Both the position numbers and the translations under genes were made by a program. From NCBI GenBank assembly GCA_018894105.1, contig CM032126.1, positions 31,036,391 to 31,100,390 on the forward strand: DNA of 64,000 bases. The letters run 5' to 3'. Shown here piece by piece: positions 36,762 to 48,702 of the stretch. Each line of letters begins with the position of its first letter. Position 1 is the stretch's first letter. The DNA comes from Jacaranda mimosifolia (taxonomy: Eukaryota > Streptophyta > Magnoliopsida > Lamiales > Bignoniaceae). The notes beneath the pieces are model-generated. The model did no database searches. It was given only the letters and a program-made list of their open reading frames with translations, and had not been told where the DNA came from.

Positions 36762-37100
36762 ATGGTGGAAAAGGGTAAGGGCGAGGAAGGAGGAGGTCAT
36801 CATCAGGGAGTACACCATCAATATGCACAAATGCCTCCATGGATGTACCTTCAAGAAGAAGGCATAAAAAGCTATCAAGGAAATAAGAAAGTTTGCCCAT
36901 AAGGCCATGGAAACCACTGATGTCAGAGTAGATGTTAAGTTGAACAAACAAATATGGAGTCGTGGAATTCGAAGTGTGCCAAGAAGAATCTGAAAGAGGA
37001 GCTTTACTCTTTGGTAACTGTTGCAGAAATTCCAGATGGTGGTTTCAAGGGATTTGGTACCCAAGTCATTGAAGAGAAGACTGAAACTTTTTTGTTTTAA
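36762..37100 (+). pseudogene. RPL31: RPL31 processed pseudogene
   Basis: Intronless sequence resembling cytosolic ribosomal protein L31 of the 60S subunit. It starts MVEKGK at 36762. After a frameshift it reads [20 protein letters not shown], a TAA stop, then [38 protein letters not shown] and a deletion of roughly 45 bp (the basic segment that normally follows) come next, then [14 protein letters not shown] to a stop at 37100. Lack of introns plus stops and a deletion mark it as a retroposed dead copy. A MITE ends 32 bp upstream of the start. Confidence 0.88.
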
Positions 37101-37779
37101 TCATTTACTAGTTCAACTTTGCTTTATTTCATGAGATTTTTTATGTTTAGAGACGTCCATACAAAGGATATTATGTTATTTGATACTATATCAGACCTAT
37201 TATGTTTGGATGAGGTGTGGAAAGAAGACTCTGAGCCCTCACCAAATTGAAATGTATGTTGAGACTTTATAATTTTAATTTAGTATAAATATTAGTTGTT
37301 TATCAAAATCATTTTAAATGTTCCAATGTTATTATTGTAGTTACTTACTTATCTTGAAAAAGTAAGTCTGCAATCGAGCATGACCAGAATGATGAATTTG
37401 AATTAATTCTTAAAATATATTTTTAAAAAGTATGAAAAATAAAAATATGTTTGGATGAGTGATTTGTAAAGAATGTACACTTAAGTAAGTAGTCTAATTT
37501 GATATTTTACTCTTGAGAAAATATATTTTATTTATTAATTTTTAAATATAAAATAAAGTGTATTTTGAAAATAGTGTGTAGATTTCTTGAAAAATAAGGT
37601 GGAGACTCTGAAAATAGAGTCAAAAGATTATAGTATAGGTATTAAAAATAAAATTATTTTTTGAATATATATGCGAAATTATTTTTCAAAAAATATATCA
37701 AATCAAACATGTTTTTGGTTGGTCCCGCGCAGCCACCCACCTACAATTTCTTTCTATATTTTTCTTGTTTTTTGAGACA
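37101..37779. other. Intergenic DNA, presumed promoter of receptor kinase
   Basis: AT-rich sequence between the RPL31 pseudogene and the presumed 5 prime leader of the receptor kinase. A TATATTTTT-like word at 37755-37763 is a weak TATA candidate; otherwise nothing is clear. Confidence 0.35.
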
Positions 37780-39245
37780 AAGTGCTCTGTATTGTAGAGA
37801 GAGAGAGAGAGAGAGAGAGTCCAGTTGCACACAGAACACGTATTTACAGTGCGCCATGTACTCGTGGTCAAAAAGCCATTAACAAAAAGAGCATTTTCAG
37901 AAGCTTCTTTTTCGTGCTTCAAATTTGCTCCGAAGTATGCAACACTTTCTTAGTTCAACTATCGTTCAGAGGACAGTAAGACCCATTTCTGATCCTTCAT
38001 TTAGGTGCTTTTCGAGATCCATTTTCAGATATTTTCTTTTTAAATTTTGAAAATTCTCTAGAAAATTTAACAAATAGCTCACCTGTATGTATCTTTCTTA
38101 TTGAAATTTGGTGGGATTCTCAAGATTTGTGCTTGAGAGGATTTTTGTCAGTGTAACTGTGTTTTTAATTGAGTTCAGTTAATGTTGGTGCTTTTTGATG
38201 TTCTTGAATTTTATGAGGTGGGAATTGACATTGGTCTTTATTTTTCTATCTTTGTGGTAAGATTTGTGCTTTTATGTGAGAGAGGTAATTTTTGGATTTT
38301 TGCAATTCAGTTTAGGGGGATGGACATTAGGGAAATTTGATTAATGGAGTTTGTTCATTTAATTGGGAAAAAGTTGGCGATTGAATTGTTCATTATTTAA
38401 TTTGTGACTGTGGAGGGACATCCGATAGTTCGTTTGTTTAATCTGTGGTTATATTTGGTTGATTTATTGCAGGGTTGTTGAAGTGCTATGGATCTTTATT
38501 ATTCTTGTTTATAACTATTTATTGTGTTATTCATTGTTGAAAAATATGGCTTTCTTGGGGCAAACGTGAATGGGTACCTCGGAAACAATTGGGGTATTAT
38601 TATACTTGTGCGTGATGAATGTTGAAGTCAGTAGGTCTAATTTGACTTGTTATTATTGTATGTTGGAGAAATGGGTGCTTTTTTCATATGTGAATAGTCA
38701 TAAACATGGTTATTTGCCCACAAATTGGCTTTCTGAAGTTAATTTACTGGAGTATATGGAACCTCTTTGGAAAATTTATTAGACGCAATAGGATTGATTT
38801 CATTGTAAGGGTCATTATGAGCTAGCTGGTTGCAGAAAACTGAACAGAGGTTGTTCTGGTTTCCAAGTTTATTGCTTTTTTAATTGGTGCATCTTTCCTT
38901 CTTTGGAATTGGATAAATCGAATTTTATCTCCACCTGACATAACTTGGCACCGTACGTTAGTTTTATCCCTATGCCTCTCTCTAATAACATCCTTCCTTC
39001 ATCCATTCACCCATGCTGATTTTACTACTAGCTTCTACCAGATTCTTTCTGATAGGGTTTCTAAATTTGCCTTGCATTGGCCAGAAAAGTGTTTTAACAT
39101 GTTAATTGTGTTAATGTAATGTTTAACAGGTTCCTACTATCTGGATGCTCATCCACATAGACTAGGCTATGTGCTATATTTTCTAGTGGCAGCTCAAAAG
39201 CAGGTTCTCAATATCTATACATAAGTTGATATGATATTATTGGAG
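37780..39245 (+). other. Probable 5 prime leader and leader intron of receptor kinase
   Basis: A (GA)n tract at 37797-37819 followed by pyrimidine-rich sequence is typical of plant 5 prime UTRs. A donor-like CAG|TAAGA at about 37976 and acceptor-like TTTAACAG near 39130 or AAAAGCAG near 39212 suggest a leader intron before the start codon. The exact transcript structure is inferred. Confidence 0.4.
37797..37819. repeat. (GA)n microsatellite
   Basis: Uninterrupted GA dinucleotides, about eleven copies, in the presumed 5 prime leader of the receptor kinase gene. Confidence 0.92.
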
Positions 39246-42200
39246 ATGGACCTGCTTATTGGAGTATTAGCGTTGGCATGTATATTTTCTTCTGTCTCTC
39301 CTGATGCACAAGGTATTTTTCTTATAGCATTTCTAAGTCATCTAATAGTGGATCATGTACAGTTAGTTTGTTATGATCTAGAATCTGTTCTGATGGATAA
39401 TCATATTTGTGAAGGAAGCTGACCATACAAGCCTTGCACATGCAAATCATTTAAATGAGTAGAAAGGAACTAAATGGTCAAACTTTTGCAGAAGTCTGAT
39501 TAGAAATTACTGTCTTTTATTTCGGATTACTCTTAAATTGAGAGAATTCTAATTTGACAAGAGATAGAAAAGTGAACAAGAGTGACAACATATTTCAATA
39601 GTGAGAATTGAATTGTAATAGTTGGAAATACGCGATAGGATTAAATGTAAGTAATTTGGTCTCAAATAAGAGCTTGTTTCTCATCAGAGCACAAAAAAGA
39701 TCGATAGTGGCCTTTATTTTCCCCCTTCAACCACCCTCAGTAAGCGCCCAACAAATCACCGTTCTATCTCATTCGAATTAAGCTCTTTGAATTACAATAA
39801 TTGGTAGACCAAGGTATTTCATATATCCATATGCCAAGTGTATTTGAAGTATGCTTTGCGAAAGCATGAATGGGGCTGGTTTCTTCTCTGCTATTATGCA
39901 GCGACAGAAGTACTATTTTATAATCTTGATATATTTATATATATATATATATATTACATATCCAAATTTGATGGAACATAGTCATAGATAATGAAAGTAG
40001 AGTAAGGAACAAATGAATAATGAAATTGGAATTTCATATATGATCGAATATCTAATAAATAATGAAATTGGAATTTCATAGATGATCGAAAAATCTATAT
40101 TATTGATACTACAGAACAAATTTTTGGTGATTTGTGGATTGTTTCTGGAAGATATCAGACTGAAATTCTATTTTGATTGCTCAGTTTTTACGTGTCGTAG
40201 AATTGGCAATATCATCTGTCAAAGATTAATAAAATTTCACCACTTGCACTAAATTTTTAATGAAACGATCTTGTTGTTATAGTCAACTAGAAGTCTAGAT
40301 GTATTGAGTCCTCTGTACCTAGTGTACAAACTTATGTACGATCTTTCAATGGTATCATAAATATTTTGCTTGAATTTAAGTAGATTAAATTTTGATTATA
40401 CTGATCAGAGTTCTTTTACTGCAATGTTATGAGGAGCTTAATTTTTTCTTTGCTTTGGAATCCTTCAGGTTTGGCTGTCCATTCAATTTTAATTTGTTAT
40501 AGTCTGGGTGGATAATGATTGATAATGGACTTTACTCATTTTAAAAAATGCATCTTTCATTGTCAAAAATAGTACAAATGATTGAATAAACAAAGAAATC
40601 AGAATTCATGATTTATAATTCCACTATCTGAAAATAGAACTTGATTAGATAATCGTATAATATAAATGAATAAATATATGCTGTAGGATATTGATTTTGA
40701 AATTTTATGTTCAGAGCTACTTTTGTCTTATTGGAGTTCAATGCTTTTCTAAAGAGCCTGCCTCTCAGGTTGTTAGGACTTGTCAGTTGGGTGATATGTT
40801 TGTCAATTTTACTTTGTCTTTTTCATGTAACTCAGCATTATGATGAATATGGAAAATTAATGTCACTTTACATCAACTGGCATCCTCCAAATGTTTGAAA
40901 GACCATTGTTATTTTAAGATTGATTTTCTTTGTTTAACTGTAGCCAGACTATTGTAAATTATTTTTAACCCACTTAGGTGTCAATCTTTTCCATTCGAAA
41001 ACTCACCCTATAAAGTATGCAATGATAACGTTGCTAAGTTTTTGTTAGCTATTTTAAAATAATAAGAAGTAATTAGTTTGAAAAGTTTATCTTTTATCTT
41101 TTCCTATATTTTTATTGAATTTTATATCATATGACTGAGAGCTACAAAAGTGAAACGGAGATGCATGATCAATTCTAGTGCAACTCATGTTCTATTTATA
41201 AAAGAAGCTTATGACATGGCGTAACTAGTTCCTTCACAAGCTGCTTATGAATATCATGAAATTGATCATTGTGGATTGGATTCATTAAATGTTTTATATA
41301 ATGGCCTCCATTCACCTCTTCTTCAATTATGTATATTCATTTGCTTATTAGTTGGTGTGTCAGAGTTGTTTAAGGGGATACTCATTTTCTTGGGGAATCT
41401 TCAGGAGACGCACTCTTTGCTTTGAAAACATCACTTAATGCTTCCAGCAATCAACTTAAGGATTGGAATCAGAATCAAGTTAACCCGTGCACTTGGTCAA
41501 AAGTTATATGTGACAGTAGCAACAATGTAACAACTGTGTAAGAAATATTTTGGCATCCATTTATCCTCTTAAATTTGTTTTTGTAATATTTCTCTGAATG
41601 TGGTTACTTGTTAGTTTTGGATCTCACCACTTACTAGTTTCTTGTTAGTCTTGTGCTTTTCATATTTATTAAGAAGATGTCTCACATGATTACTTTTCAA
41701 CCAGGACATTGTCTAATATGGGGTTTTCTGGAACCTTGTCACCAAGAATAGGGATTTTGAAGATGTTGACAACACTGTACGTAATTGAGATCTTGCAGTT
41801 GTATAATTGATTGACTGTGCTAATGTTGATTTGGATATCTCAAATTGCTTGACTCTATTTATTTGAAAATCTCTTTGGCTATCCTAACTTATCTTTGATG
41901 CATGCTTTGAGAGTTCGAATCATCTTCATATATTCATTCCCTTTCAGAAGTCTTTGTAATTGTATTGATTATTATTTTGTTACGTACTGATGTTTTCCTT
42001 TTTACAATGTAATTTAAAGTTGACAGATGTAATGTTCTAATAGTAACTAAAGTTTGTCTATAAAGTACTTAATGAACAAAACAGCTGAAATTTTTCTAGA
42101 AAGGAATGAGTTTGAGGTGCCCATGTCTCAAGGGGAGGAATCACTGAAAAGGTGCGATGAGTTTTGAAAGTGATGACTGTTGGGTGGTAACAGAAAAAGT

Positions 42201-45200
42201 TGTAACCTGTTACTTCAATTTACTTTGTGCTCCCCTTGAACCTTGGTTTCCAAAATTTTACTCTCAGTAGTCCCCAAGTAGATGTTTTGACCAACAGCTA
42301 GTTGTGAGTTAGGTGCTCCAAGAGACCAAAGAATATTTACAGCTTTCTTTTCTATGAACTGCAATTATGAGATCATCATTACCCTTTGATGGGGTGTGTG
42401 GTGGGTGTCTCAGTCCATATAACTTCTTCTTATGTGGTATATGACATTAAACTGGACTAATGAGGGCATTTTCCTTTACTCTTGATCTAATATAGTAAAA
42501 GAATTTGTAAGATATATTAACATTTGCTTTAGAAAATTATGGTGCTGGACCAATATGAATTGTTCATCTATTTGCTTGGTGGTTAAATTGTCTTGTCATT
42601 TTCTGGAAGAAACATTCTGTGTCTATTTGTTTAATGAGAAACTTGAAAACTCGTGTTGTCCTTGCGCACTTGGATTACTCCTCTGTAGTGCTATAAACTG
42701 CTTGATGTTGATCTTTATTCATTAATGCAGCCAACTACAAGGAAATGGCATAACTGGCAAGATACCTGAAGAGTTTGGAAATTTGACAAGCTTGACAATG
42801 TTGGATCTGGAAAATAATTATTTAACTGGAGAAATACCCTCTTCCCTAGGCAATCTCAAGAGGCTCACATTTTTGTAAGCATGTGTACCGCACTTCATTA
42901 GCTTTTAGTCTTTTTTGTTTAGGCTATCAGAAGTAAAATTTGCTAGTTCACATGGGCAGGATTTTAAGTCAGAATAATCTCTCCGGATTAATTCCTGAAT
43001 CACTTTCAAGTCTCTCAAACTTGGTTAGCCTGTAAGTGACATGGAAAACCTCTACTTTTCTGACTATTAGCTGCTTTGATGGATTGTGATGTAATGTTAT
43101 AAATATCTTAACCTTTATTCAGTTTTGTTTACTTGGGTTGATGAAACTTCTTTTGCAGGCAGCTTGCTTCTAATAATCTCAGTGGCAAAATACCTGAGCA
43201 GTTATTCCAAATTTCCAAATACAAGTATGGACTGATTCCCACTCTATCTCTGTGTGTGTTGGTAAATATAAATGCTCACATATGTTTTGGGCTTTGTATG
43301 TATATTTTGTGTTATGCATGATACCACCTCCATCGACTGAGCTTAAGTTATTTCAGTTTTACAGGGAACCAGTTGAACTGTGGCATCAATTCTGCCCACA
43401 GTTGCGTATCTTCAAATGGAGGTATATACATTGCGCACTCATCACATCAGTCTGAACTGTGTCCCCAGGCGTAGTATTAGTGGTTGTTGAATTTAGGAGC
43501 TTTACAAATTTATATGCTTGTTCTTGGACAAATAAAAAGAAAATCTTCAAAAGAATATGTATAAAACTATTTGGAGCCCACTCTCTTGTCCATAGAGATA
43601 AATGAGCTCCTTCATGTTTGTCTCTAGAGAATATTTCATTGTAAAATTAAAGGTGGAAGATAGTAAGTTGTTTTGTTTTTTTTGACAGGTGGTTCGAGTA
43701 AATCAAAGACTGGCATGATAATAGGGATTGTTGGGGCGCTCTTAGTTATTCTTCTTCTTGGAGGTTTTCTCCTGTTATTTCTGTGGAAGGGTAGGCACAA
43801 AGGCTACAAGCATGAAGTTTTCGTTGATGTTGCAGGTTTGTTTTGATTATAGTTGGAGACAACCACCATAACAAACTTTAGTATTTGCTCCCAATCTACT
43901 GTCTCCCGTGCTAGATGATGTGAAGGTTAACAGAGGTTATATATTATGTATTCTGAATGACCATTTGTTGGATTGTGAATTTACTAGCTTATGAAGAACC
44001 AGTTTTTTTTGTTTTTTGTTTTGGTTCCACTGCTATCAACATTTTGCAATGGCTTGTACAACATATTTAGATTGGGAATATCATGTCCATTTCCACTGCT
44101 ATCCTTTGCATGTCCATTTTCGAACTTTCTAAGATTTAAGAATATCATCCTCCATCGTTTGTATTAATTTAATAAAAAATTGAAACTTTCAAACTGAAAA
44201 TTCTTAGTTCTCATGCTTTCTTGCTGGAAACTTATACTGTGTTTAGGTGAAGTGGACAGAAGAATTGAATTTGGTCAATTAAGGAGATTCGCATGGAGAG
44301 AATTGCAACTTGCTACTGACAGTTTCAGTGAGAAAAATGTCCTCGGACAGGGGGGGTTTGGAAAGGTTTATAAAGGAGTGCTTGCTGATAACACAAAGGT
44401 TGCTGTCAAACGCTTGACTGATTTTGAGAGTCCTGGAGGAGATACAGCATTCCAGCGCGAAGTTGAGATGATAAGTGTGGCTGTTCACAGGAATCTTTTA
44501 CGACTGATTGGCTTTTGCACCACTCCAACTGAACGTCTTTTGGTTTACCCTTTTATGCAAAACTTGAGTGTTGCCTCTCGTCTACGAGGTATTACCTTAT
44601 TTGCAAATACTTGTCTGTCTATGTTCCATCATTGGCTGTATTTGCCGTATTTATTTATAACACCTGCACGCTCTTTAAAGTTACTGCTGAGTGTTTAATC
44701 AAGGCTGTATATTGAGTAGTGTGTCCTGTCATCATCTTTACTCATCTATAGATTGATCTGTTCACACAACCTATTTCGAGTATAAGATGTGAGAAGACTA
44801 ATTTGTGCCGAAACGACAGAATTTTTACAAATTGCAATCATATGCTCCATTAACTTTGAAATTGCAATCTGTTGATTTATTTTGGACATGTAAACAGAGC
44901 TAAAACCCGAGGAGCCTGTTTTGGATTGGCCTACCCGAAAACAAGTGGCACTGGGCACAGCACGTGGACTAGAATATCTTCATGAACATTGTAATCCTAA
45001 AATCATTCACCGAGATGTTAAAGCTGCAAATGTCTTGCTGGATGAAGACTTTGAAGCTGTAGTTGGTGATTTCGGATTGGCTAAGTTGGTAGATGTGAGA
45101 AAAACTAATGTAACGACTCAAGTTCGTGGCACAATGGGTCACATAGCTCCTGAGTACTTGTCCACTGGAAAATCATCGGAAAAGACGGATGTTTTTGGAT

Positions 45201-47803
45201 ATGGCATCATGCTTTTAGAACTTGTAACAGGGCAAAGAGCTATAGACTTCTCACGCTTGGAAGAAGAAGATGATGTCTTACTGCTTGACCATGTAAGATA
45301 CCATCATATTTTTTTTTTTTTTCTGTATTTCCAAATCGTCTTGTATCTCTCTCTCTCTCTCGTATGGATCGTATGTCCACCTTCCTTATTAGTCCATAAT
45401 TGTGTACATTTTATTTGCAACTGTTGCTAACTGACCATTTATATATACCTAATTGTGCAAATGCATGTCCCCCTGCAAAACCTTATATGTCTGCATGCGT
45501 GTATGTGTTTTTTCGGTTACTTGGAACAAATATATTTTTTTGTTATAGAAATAATTTCTAGGGCAAGCTTCCTGGAGCAACTTGCTTTTGAGGCTATTTA
45601 AAACTTAGATACTCCATAGTAGCATGAGCGAATTGCATGTAGAGATCCGTAAGGGCTTATAGTTTAATTGGTTGAAACGTACCGCTCATAACGGTGATAT
45701 TGTAGGTTCGAGCCCTACTAAGCCTACCACCCCCCTCTCTTCACCTGATACAAGGCAGTCGAAGTACCCGCCGCCCTTTCGAAAAAGTCCCACCAAGGAT
45801 AAGTGCTGCTCATTATTTCTGTTCAGAAGCATACTTATAAAAGGCGCGCGAGGCGCAGCCCTTGCACCTCGCAGCGCCCTGCGCTCCGAAGTGCGATGAG
45901 GCGCGCGCCTCAGCGCGCTATCTGCGCTATAGCGCGAGGCGCGCGCCTTGGGCGCCTTGTTGCTAAGGTAGGGGCAGAACGTGTTTTGGGGGTTTAAGTG
46001 GGTAGCTTAGGGCTTTTTTTTTTTTTCGGTCAGTTTTCTGTCTTCAGTCTTCACAAACCAGCGACGTTGCGTATTATAGATGAAGAAGAAGATGAGATGA
46101 GTTTTGATGACACTGAAGAGGAGGAAGAAGAAAAGGATAGTGAGGGTTATAAGTCTTGTTCTAGTGGTGATGGACCAGAAGAGTTGAGTGGGGAGGAAGA
46201 GTTTGAAGATGATGATTAAACTTGTTATAAAACTTTAATTTGAACTTGTTTGTTTGAGATTGTTGAACTAATTGAGTTTTTTTTTAATTATTAGTTTCTA
46301 ATATTTAGTAGCTTTTATGTTCTATAATTGTTTGAATTTATGAGCATTCTTGGTATATAACTATGTCATAGAAAATGAAGATAATTTTCATACGTTGCGC
46401 TATACTGCAACAAGCGCGCGCTTTGCGCTGCGCTATAGCCCCAAGAGACCTTTGCGCTATAGCGCGCCTTGCGCTCTTAACAACTATGTTCAAAAGCAGC
46501 ATTATATGGTTAAATCCTGGTTCTCTTTGGTTTCTGACTGTTGTCCAAATCCTGAATTACTTTGAAGTAGCAGCAGATGTAGCTTCTTTCTTGGAACTCT
46601 CTTCGACTTCTCTGTGGAAAATACATATAACTGCAAGCACAAAAAATCTGTCATCTTTAGTACCTAATTGATTAGTTGATCATGTTTAAGTACACTCATT
46701 TTCCTTTTGTATGTCCATAAAATAATGCTTTGTTTTGAAATAGTACTGTTGTAAAGTACACTCCCTCACGCAAAGCACATGCGGTGATTTACAATGATTC
46801 TGAGCTTGTACTTTTGAGGTTTTGACTATAGTTGCTTGATAATCTCACTTCTTTCAATTCTCCAGTAATTAAAACTTTTAGGCGAATAATGAGGATGTAT
46901 TTATATGTATTTTTCATAAATTAATTCCAGGTTCAACTGTTGAAAGATCAACTTAACTGAAAAAGATGAAAGTTAACATGAACAAAGCAGCAATAACCTT
47001 ATAAGTTTGAGTTCACTCGTTTTTGCACACCATGTCTTTTAGTTCCTTCAACCCATAATTGAAGAATGCACGATGTTCTCTTTCAGTGCTTAGTGTATGC
47101 TGCGCACTTTATATGATAATTTGAATGGTACTAGAATATGGATTGACAATTCATATATAATGGTTATTTCTAAAAGATGCTTTCATGTAAACTGGAGTCG
47201 CATATGAAGTTCACTTAGTAAATTTCTAGAACATTTACATTTCAAACAGAGAAAAGTTGTGTATTTTTCTTGGTTTCTTCACTATATATTGGTTGGCATA
47301 TGATACAATCCAAAATCTGTTCCCAATTGTATTTGTCTAGCTACTTTCATTGTACTAACAACAGATTAAATGTAAATATCTATAGATATAAGAGACATTT
47401 GGATGTATGATTAAGTAGATAAGCTATACATCTTTCCAGCACCATTGTAAGCCTTACATGTGTTGGTTCCATTAAATTCATCTTGAAGGTCAAGAAACTG
47501 CAAAGGGAGAAAAGATTGGATGCCATAGTGGACCGTAACCTAAACAAAAACTACAACATTCAAGAGGTGGAGATGATGATTCAGGTTGCACTTCTATGCA
47601 CCCAGTCATCACCAGAAGACCGTCCGGCAATGTCAGTGGTTGTTCGGATGCTGGAAGGAGAAGGGCTTGCAGAGAGGTGGGAAGAGTGGCAGCATGTTGA
47701 AATCACAAGGAGGCAAGAATATGAAAGATTACAGAGAAGATTTGACTGGGGAGAAGATTCCATTTACAACCAGGATGCTATCGAGTTGTCTGGAGGACGA
47801 TGA
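39246..47803 (+). CDS. LRR receptor-like Ser/Thr kinase, subfamily II
   Basis: Eleven exons join in frame: 39246-39312, 41405-41537, 41705-41776, 42731-42874, 42960-43031, 43159-43224, 43357-43421, 43689-43835, 44247-44588, 44898-45292, 47489-47803, all with GT-AG introns. The product is 605 residues. An in-frame ATG at 39231 would add five. Residues 1-22 are a signal peptide, about 23-66 the LRR cap, about 67-185 leucine-rich repeats coded by 72-bp-multiple exons, 216-239 a membrane helix, and about 280-560 a kinase with GQGGFG loop, VAVK Lys310, HRD Asp409 and DFG Asp427. The C-terminus is [19 protein letters not shown]. It closely resembles Arabidopsis At5g10290/At5g65240, relatives of SERK/NIK co-receptors at the plasma membrane. 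All key kinase residues are present, so it is probably active; the ligand is unknown. Confidence 0.95.
40011..40096. repeat. 43-bp tandem duplication in intron 1
   Basis: Two adjacent 43-bp units (40011-40053, 40054-40096) share TAATGAAATTGGAATTTCAT and GATCGAA. Each contains the palindrome GAAATTGGAATTTC except for its centre. Confidence 0.88.
45625..45815 (+). other. Mitochondrial DNA insertion (NUMT) in intron 10
   Basis: The segment around a plant-mitochondrial-type tRNA gene, including the GATCCGTAAGGGCTTATAG lead-in and the GC-richer GGCAGTCGAAGTACCCGCC downstream, looks like organellar DNA within an AT-rich nuclear intron. Its ends are guessed from the composition change and from the start of the neighbouring hAT-like element. 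Confidence 0.6.
45653..45726 (+). tRNA. trnI: tRNA-Ile(CAU), organellar type
   Basis: A 74-base cloverleaf is readable: acceptor GGGCTTA pairs with TAAGCCT (one G-T pair at the top), an anticodon stem ACCG/CGGT frames loop CTCATAA with anticodon CAT, and the T arm GTAGG-TTCGAGC-CCTAC is perfect. CCA follows directly at 45727-45729. The sequence resembles the plant mitochondrial trnI(CAU), whose C is modified to lysidine to read AUA. It is in the sense strand of the receptor kinase's last intron. It is probably silent in the nucleus, though the fold is intact. Confidence 0.8.
45832..46486. mobile_element. hAT-like deletion element in intron 10
   Basis: Left end TACTTATAAAAGGCGC and inverted right end TAGTTGTTAAGAGCGC match at about 11 of 16 positions. 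A 12-bp direct repeat TGTTCAGAAGCA / TGTTCAAAAGCA (45820-45831, 46487-46498; one difference) flanks it; hAT elements normally duplicate 8 bp. Both ends are very rich in GCGCGC and CTATAGCGC words that pair with each other, so the ends could form long stem structures. About 655 bp. Confidence 0.65.
45998..46219 (+). CDS. Short acidic ORF within hAT-like element
   Basis: A 73-codon frame has a 25-residue Phe-rich start and then a strongly acidic Glu/Asp/Ser stretch ([25 protein letters not shown]). The acidic part resembles the C-terminal tail seen after the dimerisation domain in some plant hAT transposases, so it may be the leftover end of a transposase gene after internal deletion. No catalytic domain is present. 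It may not be expressed. Confidence 0.3.
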   Translation: MGSLGLFFFFGQFSVFSLHKPATLRIIDEEEDEMSFDDTEEEEEEKDSEGYKSCSSGDGPEELSGEEEFEDDD

Positions 47804-48563
47804 TAAGGTAAGCTGATACAATACAAAAAAAGTGGGCAAAAACTTATTGTTGTAGGTGGCCTGCTTAATGAAGCATATCTAGTTTTGTGCAATATTATAT
47901 TGTATTCGTACGTTTTGCTTTGCTGGATCCTTTTTCTTTCTTGTTACTTTTTAGCTGTATCTCCTTGTAATTTCACATTTTGTATAATTTGTGTTTGATA
48001 GTTTTGTGGAAGGTGAGATGGCAGTTTTAAAGCTTCTTACCTAGATGGGGTCTTGGTGAAGATTTGGCTTATGTAATTCTGCTTGGGATTGGCTGAAAAT
48101 TCTGACCTCTGTGTGTGTCATGTAACTTATTCCTTTGCCTTATAAACTTGATCCAGAGCTTAAACAGGCTGCCAATGCTATTATATATTATGCAAGAGGT
48201 GGTTGTTTGTGTATATTTTCTTCAGTAAGATTGTAGCTGAGACGGAGTTTACATCGGCCGTAATCATATGGTGAATACAGCTACCCTTGGTACATGATTA
48301 GTTTGCATTCTCGTAATAATATCTTCAAATAGTAGCAAAGTTATTCTCTAGTCTGAACAACTGACAAGTCTTATATGACTAAAAACTTCAACAGTTTGCT
48401 TTTAGATGATGATCTGCATTTCTGCTATCGTAAATGTCCATTCCTTTTACCAAGTTAGATGGGTTGCGGCATTATAACGACTGATTAAATGGCAGAGGTT
48501 TCTCTTGTCTGCAGTTGAAAGTGCATTTGAAAGTTGTCGGTGTAATAATATGGAAGGATGCAC
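47804..48563 (+). other. 3 prime UTR and downstream region of receptor kinase
   Basis: Follows the TGA at 47801. It is T-rich with several AATAAA-like near-upstream candidates but no decisive poly(A) site. No other gene is seen. Confidence 0.45.
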
Positions 48564-48617
48564 CTGTTAAGTGATTATATTCCGTCGGATCTGTTAAGTG
48601 ATTATATTCCATCGGAT
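48564..48617. repeat. 27-bp tandem duplication
   Basis: Two 27-bp units starting CTGTTAAGTGATTATATTCC are adjacent and differ at one base. Confidence 0.92.
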
Positions 48618-48702
48618 TTTTGCTTCTCCTTTTCTTCCTCCTCTGCCCGTGAGGTAGAAATTTGGTGATTTTTGACCATGCAGGAATATTTATAATTTAT
48701 AT

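Noticed and set aside
46350..46671. Plus-strand frames of 71-98 codons in intron 10
   Set aside because: They span the GCGC-rich right end of the hAT-like element and continue into intron sequence; no domain is visible.
47581..47816. Extra frames overlapping the last kinase exon
   Set aside because: The kinase frame at 47489-47803 is clearly conserved to the family C-terminus; the others are out-of-frame shadows.
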